From JBOFCO01 sp051646105 (GTDB lineage: Bacteria > Pseudomonadota > Alphaproteobacteria > Rhodobacterales > Rhodobacteraceae), in the NCBI GenBank assembly GCA_051646105.1, contig JBOFCO010000018.1, positions 1 to 15,832 on the forward strand: a stretch of DNA of 15,832 nucleotides. Direction: 5' to 3'. Shown here piece by piece: positions 1-6,197 of this stretch. The stretch's first letter is position 1, and each line of letters begins with the position of its first letter. A model generated the notes under the pieces. It made no database searches. It had not been told where the DNA came from and worked only from the letters and a program-made list of their open reading frames with translations. Position numbers and translations under genes: made by a program.

Positions 1-4
1 GAGG

Positions 5-2083
5 ATGGAAGAACGGGACGGACCGATCCTCGAAATCGAGAATCTCTCGATTTCCTTTTTCACGCGGCTGCGGGAAATTCCCGCCGTCATGGATTTTTCC
101 TGCCGGGTGATGCCGGGGGAGGCGATGGGGCTGGTGGGGGAAAGCGGCTGCGGCAAATCCACCGTGGCGCTGGCCGTCATGCGCGATCTGGGGCGGAACG
201 GGCGGATCACCGGCGGCACGATCCGTTTCAAGGGCCGCGACCTGACCACGATGGGCGAGTCAGAACTGCGCGGCATCCGCGGCAGCCAGATCGCCATGAT
301 CTATCAGGAGCCAATGGCCAGCCTGAACCCGGCGATGAAAGTCGGCGCGCAACTGGCCGAGGTGCCGATGATCCATCAGGGCATGGGCAAGGCGGAGGCA
401 TGGGCGCTGGCGCGGCAGATCGTGGCCGATGTTCGCCTGCCCGACCCGGACCGGATGCTGGACAGCTATCCGCACCAGCTTTCCGGCGGGCAGCAGCAGC
501 GCATCGTGATCGCGATGGCGCTGATGTCGAAACCGGCACTGCTGATCCTTGATGAACCCACCACCGCACTGGATGTGACGGTAGAGGCCGGGATCGTCGA
601 CCTGGTCAAGGATCTGGGCAAGAAATACGGCACCTCCATGCTGTTCATCAGCCACAACCTTGGGCTGGTGCTTGATGTCTGCGACCGGCTTTGCGTGATG
701 TATTCGGGCGAGGCGGTGGAAACCGGCAATGTGGCCGAGGTGTTCGACCGGATGCGCCACCCCTATACGCAGGCGCTGTTCCGGTCGATTCCGCTGCCGG
801 GGGCCGACAAGAACACCCGGCCGCTGGTGGCGATACCCGGCAACTTCCCCCTGCCCCATGAACGTCCGCCCGGCTGCAACTTTGGTCCGCGCTGTTCCTA
901 TTTCGTCGCCGGGCGCTGCGATGTCGGGGATGTGTCGATGGCTGACGTTCCGGACGGCGACCGGCACGGATCGCGATGTTTGCGGTTTGCCGAAATCGAC
1001 TGGGACAAACCACCGACGGCGGCAAAGACCGTTGAAAAGGTGCCGGTGGGCCGTGTCGTGCTGAAGATGGACGACCTGCGCAAATATTACGAGGTCAGGG
1101 GCGGCGGCATGTTCGGCGGCGGCGACGCCCGCGTGGTCAAGGCAAACGAGACGCTGAGTTTCGAGGCGCATGAGGGCGAGACGCTGGCCATCGTCGGCGA
1201 ATCCGGCTGCGGGAAGTCGACGCTGGCCAAGGTGCTGATGGGGCTGGAAACCGCGACCGGCGGCACGATCATGCTGTATGATCAGGAGATTCAGGGCACC
1301 CCCATCGAAAAGCGCAACACCGACACGGTGTCGGGCGTGCAGATGGTATTCCAGAACCCGTTCGACACGCTGAACCCGTCGATGACCGTGGGCAGACAGA
1401 TCATCCGCGCGCTGGAGATTTTCGGCGAGGGCGACAGCGATGCGGCACGCCATGCACGGATGCTGGAACTGCTCGATCTGGTCAAGCTTCCGCGCGCATT
1501 CGCCGAACGGATGCCGCGCCAGTTGTCGGGCGGGCAGAAGCAGCGGGTGGGCATCGCACGGGCCTTCGCGGGCGGGGCGAAGATCGTTGTGGCGGATGAG
1601 CCGGTTTCGGCGCTGGATGTTTCCGTGCAGGCCGCTGTCACCGATCTGCTGATGGAAATCCAGCGCAGGAACCGCACCACGCTGCTGTTCATCAGCCACG
1701 ATCTTTCCATCGTCCGCTATCTGAGCGACCGGGTGATGGTGATGTATCTGGGCCATGTCGTGGAACTGGGCAGCACCGAACAGGTGTTCAGCCCGCCCTA
1801 TCATCCCTATACCGAGGCACTGCTTTCCGCCGTGCCGATTGCCGACACCCGTGTCGAAAAACGCCGCGTTGTGCTGGAGGGCGATATTCCATCTGCGATG
1901 AACCCGCCGCCCGGTTGCCCGTTCCAGACCCGCTGCCGCTGGAAAGCGCAAGTTGCCGGGGGATTGTGCGAAACCGTGGTGCCGCCGGTGCGCGAGGTGG
2001 CGGCAGGCCATCAGATCAAGTGCCACCTGCCCGCCGAGGCGTTGAACGGGATGGAGCCGGTCTTTCGCACAGCCGCAGAGTAA
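5..2083 (+). CDS. Peptide/nickel-type ABC transporter, fused double ATP-binding subunit
   Basis: This 692-residue protein carries two complete ABC ATPase modules and would power an importer for oligopeptides or a similar solute at the cytoplasmic face of the inner membrane. Module 1 has Walker A GESGCGKST (45-53), Q-loop Q101, signature LSGGQ (159-163), Walker B LLILDEP (179-185) and H-loop H217. Module 2 has Walker A at 398-406, Q450, LSGGQ at 507-511, Walker B IVVADEP (527-533) and H565. Each module ends in an oligopeptide-transporter C-terminal domain with paired cysteines (C291/C297 and C638/C644). Fused DppD-DppF arrangements of this kind (YejF/GsiA style) are common in Rhodobacterales. 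The start is the ATG just after GAGG at the window edge. The permease and binding-protein genes are presumably upstream, outside the window. Both modules look catalytically intact. The substrate cannot be told from the ATPase. Confidence 0.93.
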   Translation: MEERDGPILEIENLSISFFTRLREIPAVMDFSCRVMPGEAMGLVGESGCGKSTVALAVMRDLGRNGRITGGTIRFKGRDLTTMGESELRGIRGSQIAMIYQEPMASLNPAMKVGAQLAEVPMIHQGMGKAEAWALARQIVADVRLPDPDRMLDSYPHQLSGGQQQRIVIAMALMSKPALLILDEPTTALDVTVEAGIVDLVKDLGKKYGTSMLFISHNLGLVLDVCDRLCVMYSGEAVETGNVAEVFDRMRHPYTQALFRSIPLPGADKNTRPLVAIPGNFPLPHERPPGCNFGPRCSYFVAGRCDVGDVSMADVPDGDRHGSRCLRFAEIDWDKPPTAAKTVEKVPVGRVVLKMDDLRKYYEVRGGGMFGGGDARVVKANETLSFEAHEGETLAIVGESGCGKSTLAKVLMGLETATGGTIMLYDQEIQGTPIEKRNTDTVSGVQMVFQNPFDTLNPSMTVGRQIIRALEIFGEGDSDAARHARMLELLDLVKLPRAFAERMPRQLSGGQKQRVGIARAFAGGAKIVVADEPVSALDVSVQAAVTDLLMEIQRRNRTTLLFISHDLSIVRYLSDRVMVMYLGHVVELGSTEQVFSPPYHPYTEALLSAVPIADTRVEKRRVVLEGDIPSAMNPPPGCPFQTRCRWKAQVAGGLCETVVPPVREVAAGHQIKCHLPAEALNGMEPVFRTAAE

Positions 2084-2140
2084 GGGATGCAGAACAGCGA
2101 AATCGTGTTAGCCTGAGGCATGACGTTACGACAGGGCGAA

Positions 2141-2168
2141 TTGTTCCAGACGGCGCGCAGCATATATT
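2141..2168 (+). promoter_or_regulatory. Candidate sigma70 promoter of msrBA
   Basis: A good -10 hexamer TATATT (2163-2168, 5 of 6 consensus) sits 16 bp after a weak -35 TTGTTC (2141-2146). This predicts a start near 2175 and a leader of about 40 nt before msrB. The spacer after the ABC gene shows no clear terminator, so read-through is possible. This is inference from hexamer matching only. Confidence 0.4.
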
Positions 2169-2213
2169 GACAGGCAACTGCGCAATTCGACGACGAAGCA
2201 TAGAGAGGTTGCT

Positions 2214-2666
2214 ATGACCCGGACATTTGCGAAGACCGCCGAAGCCGTTGCCCGGCTGACGCCGGAGCAGTATCGCGTCACCCAGCAGAATGGCACCGAA
2301 CGCCCTTTTTCCAACGAGTTTCACGACTTCAAGGGCGACGGACTTTATGTCGACGTCGTATCGGGAGAGCCTTTGTTCACCTCTCTCGACAAGTTCGATT
2401 CAGGGTGCGGCTGGCCGAGTTTCACCCGGCCCGTCGAGGATGCGCATGTGGTGGAGCTTGTCGACAAGACCCACGGCATGACACGCACCGAGGTGCGGTC
2501 GGCCCACGGCAACAGTCATCTGGGCCATGTCTTCGATGATGGTCCGCGCGATCAGGGCGGCCTGCGCTATTGCATCAATTCGGCCTCGCTGCGCTTCGTT
2601 CCGGTCAGTGATCTGGTTGACGCGGGCTATGCCGACTATCTGCCGCTGTTCGAAGGAGACAAATGA
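2214..2666 (+). CDS. msrB: Peptide-methionine (R)-S-oxide reductase, zinc-less form
   Basis: This 150-residue cytosolic MsrB reduces the R epimer of methionine sulfoxide, usually with thioredoxin as electron donor. Family marks are GCGWPSF with Cys65 (resolving position), HLGHVF (102-107) and RYCINSASLRF with catalytic Cys120. The two CxxC pairs that bind structural zinc in many MsrB proteins are absent: the first site reads DVVS (47-50) and the second SAHG (96-99). C65 and C120 are the only cysteines, so this belongs to the zinc-less class and is not a broken gene. The ATG follows GAGAGG (2203-2208) with a 5-nt gap. The stop overlaps the msrA start as ATGA, which suggests translational coupling. 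Confidence 0.95.
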   Translation: MTRTFAKTAEAVARLTPEQYRVTQQNGTERPFSNEFHDFKGDGLYVDVVSGEPLFTSLDKFDSGCGWPSFTRPVEDAHVVELVDKTHGMTRTEVRSAHGNSHLGHVFDDGPRDQGGLRYCINSASLRFVPVSDLVDAGYADYLPLFEGDK

Positions 2667-3172
2667 TGAGTGAAACCGCAATCCTTGCGGGCGGCTGCTT
2701 CTGGGGAATGCAGGATCTGATACGCAAGCTGCCGGGGGTGGTGAAAACCCGCGTCGGCTATTCCGGCGGCGATGTTCCGAATGCGACATACCGCGATCAC
2801 GGTACCCATGCCGAGGCGATCGAGGTTGTCTTCGATCCGTCGGTGATGACCTATCGTCGCCTGCTGGAGTTCTTTTTCCAGATCCATGATCCGACAACGC
2901 CTGACAGGCAGGGAAATGACAGGGGCACATCCTATCGGTCAGGCATCTATTTTCTTGACGATACCCAAAGACGCATCGCCGAGGATACGGTGGCCGACGT
3001 GAATGCGTCCGGTCTGTGGCCGGGCAAGGCCGTCACCGAGATCAGGCCCGCGGGGCCGTTCTGGGAGGCAGAGCCGGAACATCAGGATTATCTGGAGCGG
3101 ATCCCCAACGGCTATACCTGCCATTTCATCCGGCCAGGCTGGGTGCTGCCCAAAAGAGACGTAACCGCCTGA
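2663..3172 (+). CDS. msrA: Peptide-methionine (S)-S-oxide reductase
   Basis: This 169-residue MsrA repairs the S epimer of methionine sulfoxide and so complements MsrB. The catalytic motif GCFWG is at 11-15 (Cys12). Other family blocks are VGYSGG, HAEAIEV, the HDPT...RQG...GTSYRSGIYF region and HQDYLERIPNGY near the C-terminus. A cysteine just after that block (GYTC) is a plausible resolving residue. Two in-frame ATGs, at 2663 and 2666, are possible. The first gives a 4-bp overlap with msrB. The second has the better spacing (7 nt) from AAGGAG (2653-2658). Either way msrB and msrA form one two-gene operon that ends at the hairpin just downstream. Neither gene shows damage. Confidence 0.95.
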   Translation: MMSETAILAGGCFWGMQDLIRKLPGVVKTRVGYSGGDVPNATYRDHGTHAEAIEVVFDPSVMTYRRLLEFFFQIHDPTTPDRQGNDRGTSYRSGIYFLDDTQRRIAEDTVADVNASGLWPGKAVTEIRPAGPFWEAEPEHQDYLERIPNGYTCHFIRPGWVLPKRDVTA

Positions 3173-3181
3173 AACAAAAAG

Positions 3182-3214
3182 ACCCGGTCGCAGCTGCGAC
3201 CGGGTTTTGTTTTC
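3182..3214 (+). terminator. Bidirectional intrinsic terminator between msrA and the convergent exported-protein gene
   Basis: A perfect 24-bp palindrome (3182-3205, arm ACCCGGTCGCAG) is followed by TTTTGTTTTC on the + strand. Read from the other strand, the same stem is followed by CTTTTTGTTTC. It should therefore stop both msrBA transcription and the convergent gene that ends at 3230. Confidence 0.9.
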
Positions 3215-3229
3215 GTCGGCAGGCCTGGC

Positions 3230-3859
3230 TCAGGCGGCGGTCTTGCCGCGACGACGTGCCAGCAGACCGAGACCAAGCAGCGCGCCCCCGAGAAGCCCGG
3301 CGGCGGCCGGGGCCGGAACCGGTGCGACAGGCGGGGTCGGCGGCGGCGGGGCCAGGTTCGACGGCGCGCTGATCGTATAGCTGATGCCGTTACCCCAGGT
3401 GAAGTTCATCGCCATATACAGCGGACCACCGGCAAACTGATCGGTCAGGTTCATGGTCAGCCGCTGGCTGCGTTTCAGATAGTTCAGCGAAACGGTGCCG
3501 GCGAGCAACCCGTCCCAGCCCCAGCGGAACGGCGCGTTTGACACCAGCACGCTGCCACCCGCGGCATAAGACCAGCCGATCGACGGCGGCGCCATGAAAT
3601 CGATGGTGATTGTCTGAGCCCCCACGGGCAGCCCGGGGAAAACAAGGTTGTCGAAGCGGCCCGCGCTGCCTGTCCCGGTGACGCTGGTGATGCCCGCGAC
3701 GATTTCGGTCGGGGCCGACCAGAGCGATGAAAACGCACCACCCGGCAAGTCGCTTTCAGCCACTGTCGCGGCGCGGGACGCGGTCGCCCCGAAGACCAGC
3801 ATAAGCCCAGCAGTCAGAAAGACGAGGCCGGACAGAAGCTGGGAACGTGATTTCAACAT
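3230..3859 (-). CDS. Secreted protein with VPLPA-CTERM-like sorting tail
   Basis: This 209-residue protein has a clear Sec signal peptide: basic MLKSR, a hydrophobic stretch to about residue 27, and a likely cut after ASRA. It ends with a tripartite tail typical of PEP-CTERM/VPLPA-CTERM proteins: proline-rich linker (PPPPTPPVAPVPAP), small hydrophobic helix (AGLLGGALLGLGLLA) and basic end (RRRGKTAA). Such tails are known to be recognised by exosortases, which move proteins to the envelope or exopolysaccharide matrix. The middle part is rich in small and aromatic residues and looks beta-rich; I recognise no named domain there. No exosortase gene is in the window. The ATG at 3859 follows GTGGAG. 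A bidirectional hairpin terminates it. Its role is unknown, perhaps surface or biofilm related. Confidence 0.75.
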   Translation of the reverse strand: MLKSRSQLLSGLVFLTAGLMLVFGATASRAATVAESDLPGGAFSSLWSAPTEIVAGITSVTGTGSAGRFDNLVFPGLPVGAQTITIDFMAPPSIGWSYAAGGSVLVSNAPFRWGWDGLLAGTVSLNYLKRSQRLTMNLTDQFAGGPLYMAMNFTWGNGISYTISAPSNLAPPPPTPPVAPVPAPAAAGLLGGALLGLGLLARRRGKTAA

Positions 3860-3998
3860 GGGCTTTCACTCCACTTGGTTGATGAAGTGTTACCGGTCGA
3901 TCCGGGCGGGATTGTGGTATGCCAGTGATGTTGTCGCGGCGATTATCCAAAGCTCGCGAACAGTTGCGCGGGCAGACTGTTTATCGTCGCCTGGCAGA

Positions 3999-4811
3999 TC
4001 ACGCCGCCTGGAACTTGACCCCACGTCGCAGGAATTGCGTGGCATGCGCGCTGACGCTCTCCGGCCTGCCGGTGGTCAGATATTTCGAATCGGTCCCTGA
4101 CCCCGACATTTCCGGCCGCCGCGTCAGATAGTCGGCAGTGGCGTCCGCCACGAGACGCGGCTGGGAATAGACTTTGACGCTTTCCCCCAAAGCTTCCTGA
4201 AACACATGCTCCATCAGCGGGTAATGCGTGCAGCCCAGTATCGCAGCCTGCGGATGCGGCATCCGGCGCAGCAGGGCCGCAACATGGCTGCGCACCAGTG
4301 CATCGGCCAGAATTTCATCACCCTGCTCGATGGCATCGACGACACCGCCGCACGGCTGTGCTTCCACATCTACCCCAATGGCGCGAAAGGCGAGTTCCCG
4401 CTGGAAAGCGCGGCTGGACACGGTGGCGGGCGTTGCAAACAGCGCGACATGCTTGACCGCCACTTCACGCGGGGGGGAGTTGTCGCCCCAATGGCGCTCG
4501 GTCAACGCCTCGATCAGCGGCACGAAAACGCCCAGAACACGCTTGTCTTTTGGCACCCAGGTTTCCTGCATCCGCTTCAGCGCGGCGGCCGATGCTGTGT
4601 TGCAGGCAAGAAGCACCAGATCGCAACCTTCGTCCCACAGCCGTTCAACCCCGGCGCAGGTCAGGCGGAAAATGTCATCGGCATCGCGCACGCCATAGGG
4701 CGCATGGGCATTGTCGCCGTAATAGACGAAGGGCACATCAGGCAGGCGTTTTTGCAGCGCGCCCAGCACCGTCAGCCCGCCCAAACCAGAATCAAATACC
4801 CCGATCGCCAT
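3999..4811 (-). CDS. murI: Glutamate racemase
   Basis: MurI interconverts L- and D-glutamate to supply D-Glu for peptidoglycan. From the chosen start it is 270 residues, normal for the family. Catalytic blocks are FDSG (6-9, Asp7), ACNTAS (69-74, Cys70) and GCTHYPL (193-199, Cys194), the two-cysteine racemase pair. YYGDNAHAPYG (30-40) is the usual substrate-region motif. The frame stays open upstream to 4904, but the family N-terminus is MAIGVFDSG, and a G-rich stretch lies just before the ATG at 4811. I therefore reject the 31-residue extension. It lies 139 bp upstream of the exported-protein gene on the same strand. It is divergent from the LysR gene. Confidence 0.94.
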   Translation of the reverse strand: MAIGVFDSGLGGLTVLGALQKRLPDVPFVYYGDNAHAPYGVRDADDIFRLTCAGVERLWDEGCDLVLLACNTASAAALKRMQETWVPKDKRVLGVFVPLIEALTERHWGDNSPPREVAVKHVALFATPATVSSRAFQRELAFRAIGVDVEAQPCGGVVDAIEQGDEILADALVRSHVAALLRRMPHPQAAILGCTHYPLMEHVFQEALGESVKVYSQPRLVADATADYLTRRPEMSGSGTDSKYLTTGRPESVSAHATQFLRRGVKFQAA

Positions 4812-5122
4812 GCTGCCCCCCGATCCGAAATCTGCCGCCCGAAACGCGTCTCTTGCAGACGACATTCTGTCCTTAGGCGTTTTCCCAAGACATACGGTGC
4901 ACACAGGCGGAAATCCACCGTCCGTTTCGGATTTGCGGGGTGGCTGTCCACAACCTGCCCCGATCTTGGGCAGGTAGGGCGCGCAATGCCCGGTCCGGCG
5001 GGGAAATCCATCGGTATTTTCCCTTTGCCGCAGGTTCCGTTTGCGTCAAAGGACGCACCCTTCTAGGGTCCGCGCGCAGACAGGGCGGGCCGGACGCAGA
5101 ATGCCGGACGGGTAAAGGAACG
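4812..5122. other. Divergent murI / lysR intergenic region (311 bp)
   Basis: There is no gene here that I can support. The spacer holds three small symmetric elements: an 8-bp inverted repeat ACCTGCCC/GGGCAGGT with a 7-bp gap (4953-4975), GGGAAA-N11-TTTCCC (5001-5023), and a 6-bp hairpin TGCGTC-AAAG-GACGCA (5042-5057). A weak LysR-gene promoter candidate overlaps the last. The murI promoter should lie in the left part, but I see no convincing hexamer pair there. Confidence 0.6.
5001..5023. promoter_or_regulatory. Candidate operator upstream of the LysR gene (inverted repeat)
   Basis: The inverted repeat GGGAAA-N11-TTTCCC is centred at 5012. That is about 64 bp before the start site expected from the candidate promoter TTGCGT (5041-5046), 17 bp, TAGGGT (5064-5069). 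A recognition site near -65 is the usual LysR-type autoregulatory position. The symmetry is visible; its use as an operator is inference. Confidence 0.3.
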
Positions 5123-6034
5123 ATGTCGATGGATTGGGACAAGCTGCGGGTTTTTCATGCGGTTGCCGATGCGGGCAGCCTGACCCACGCCGGGGAAACC
5201 CTGCACCTGTCGCAATCGGCAGTCAGTCGCCAGATCCGCGCGCTTGAGGAAAGCCTGAACACCACGCTGTTCCACCGCCATGCGCGGGGTCTGATCCTGA
5301 CCGAACAGGGAGAGCTGCTGTTCGATGCCACATCCGTCATGGCAAAACGTCTGGATGCGGCATCGGCGCGTATCCGCGACAGCGAGGACGAGGTCTTCGG
5401 CGAGTTGCGGGTGACCACCACCACCGGTTTTGGCACATTGTGGCTGGCTCCGCGGCTGCCCGCGCTTTACGCGAAGTATCCCGATCTCAAGATCGACCTG
5501 CTGCTGGAGGAGCGCGTGCTGGACCTGCCGATGCGCGAAGCCGATGTGGCGATCCGCATGAAGGAACCCAGCCAGGCCGATCTTATCCGGCGGCGGCTGA
5601 TGAACATCCGTATGCGCCTGTACGCCACCCCGAAGTATCTGGAAACCGCAGGCACGCCGGTCAGGCTTGAGGATCTGTCGAACCACCGGCTTATCTGTCA
5701 GCAGGCCGGCGCGGCGCAAGTCGCGGCCGGCGCTGTGCTGGTGCAAAAGCTGATGGGCTTCGAAATCGCGTCGACCCTGACGGTCAACAACTATTTCGGT
5801 GTGCTGCAGGGGGTGTTGAACCATCTGGGCATCGGTGTGCTGCCCGATTATCTGACAGAGGACTTCCCCGACCTGGTCCGTGTGCTGCCTGACATCGAAT
5901 CGGGCGAGGTTCCGGTATTCCTGGCCTATCCGGAGGAGTTGCGGCAATCGAAGCGCGTGGCTGCATTCAGGGACTTCGTTACCGAGGAAATCATGGCGCA
6001 GCGCCGCAGGCAGAGCGCGGAAACCTCAACCTGA
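5123..6034 (+). CDS. LysR-type transcriptional regulator, VtlR/LsrB-like
   Basis: This 303-residue LysR-family regulator has a winged helix-turn-helix at about residues 4-62 (MDWDKLRVFHAVADAGSL, then LHLSQSAVSRQIRALE and LFHRHARGLILTEQGE). The effector domain covers about residues 93-295. The N-terminal wording closely resembles, from memory, the VtlR/LsrB group of Alphaproteobacteria, whose members activate AbcR-type small RNAs encoded beside them. A candidate small-RNA gene does follow here, which supports the match. The ATG at 5123 is chosen because AAAGGA lies at 5115-5120 and because the family begins M-x-DWDKLR. The open frame back to 4940 has no family resemblance. It may autoregulate through the inverted repeat near 5012. 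Assignment to LysR is certain; the subgroup is inferred. Confidence 0.9.
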   Translation: MSMDWDKLRVFHAVADAGSLTHAGETLHLSQSAVSRQIRALEESLNTTLFHRHARGLILTEQGELLFDATSVMAKRLDAASARIRDSEDEVFGELRVTTTTGFGTLWLAPRLPALYAKYPDLKIDLLLEERVLDLPMREADVAIRMKEPSQADLIRRRLMNIRMRLYATPKYLETAGTPVRLEDLSNHRLICQQAGAAQVAAGAVLVQKLMGFEIASTLTVNNYFGVLQGVLNHLGIGVLPDYLTEDFPDLVRVLPDIESGEVPVFLAYPEELRQSKRVAAFRDFVTEEIMAQRRRQSAETST

Positions 6035-6050
6035 GGTATAACGGCAACGC

Positions 6051-6076
6051 ATGGCGGATATGCATGAGAATGCCAT
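6051..6076 (+). promoter_or_regulatory. Candidate LysR-type binding site upstream of the small RNA
   Basis: ATG-N9-CAT (6051-6065) contains a T-N11-A core. It overlaps ATG-N11-CAT (6060-6076), and a larger repeat CATGGC/GCCATG spans 6050-6077. The left box is centred near 6058, about 63 bp before the predicted small-RNA start at 6121, the classical position of a LysR-type recognition site. Occupancy by the adjacent LysR protein is inference. Confidence 0.4.
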
Positions 6077-6085
6077 GGTTTTTTC

Positions 6086-6114
6086 TTGATTAAAACACGG
6101 GCGATTCCTAGATG
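6086..6114 (+). promoter_or_regulatory. Candidate sigma70 promoter of the small RNA
   Basis: -35 TTGATT (6086-6091), a 17-bp spacer and -10 TAGATG (6109-6114) predict a start at 6120-6122. That is exactly where the first hairpin of the candidate RNA begins. The hexamers are imperfect, as usual in Alphaproteobacteria and for activator-dependent promoters. Confidence 0.5.
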
Positions 6115-6120
6115 AGGGTC

Positions 6121-6197
6121 AAGGTGATTGTCGGGTGACCGATGCACCTTTACCTCCCTGTTGGACTTTGGCCGAGCTTTGTCTCGGCCTTTTTTTT
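6121..6197 (+). ncRNA. Candidate trans-acting small RNA with an exposed CCUCCC segment (AbcR-like arrangement)
   Basis: The predicted RNA is about 77 nt. Hairpin 1 pairs AAGGUG (6121-6126) with CACCUU (6145-6150). It continues past a 2-nt bulge (6127-6128) as UGUCGG (6129-6134) with CCGAUG (6139-6144), two of those six pairs being G-U, closed by a GUGA (GNRA) tetraloop. A 19-nt unpaired linker (6151-6169) holds CCUCCC (6153-6158), complementary to Shine-Dalgarno sequences. Hairpin 2 pairs GGCCGAG (6170-6176) with CUCGGCC (6183-6189) and is followed by eight U. Promoter boxes and a LysR-type site lie upstream at standard distances. Anti-Shine-Dalgarno motifs exposed in this way are known in AbcR and CcsR RNAs. 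A LysR gene next to abcR is known in Rhizobiales. The structure is read directly; expression and targets are inferred. It could instead be a processed lysR 3' UTR. Confidence 0.65.

Noticed and set aside
260..2026. Long antisense open frame opposite the ABC ATPase (588 codons).
   Set aside because: The + strand encodes two full ATPase modules with all motifs. The opposite frame is a typical GC-rich shadow with histidine/arginine-rich, domainless sequence.
2167..2195. TTGACA at 2167-2172 as the msrB -35 box.
   Set aside because: No acceptable -10 at 16-18 bp. The TATATT overlapping it makes a better -10 with the upstream TTGTTC.
2214..2666. msrB as a pseudogene because four cysteines are missing.
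   Set aside because: Those are the optional zinc ligands; the catalytic and resolving cysteines and the full length are intact.
4206..5066. Plus-strand open frame across murI and the spacer.
   Set aside because: It is opposite the murI catalytic motifs and composition is shadow-like. No ribosome site.
6170..6189. Hairpin as a terminator for the minus-strand sigma gene.
   Set aside because: On the minus strand the stem is preceded by A residues and followed by no T tract, and it lies inside the reading frame.
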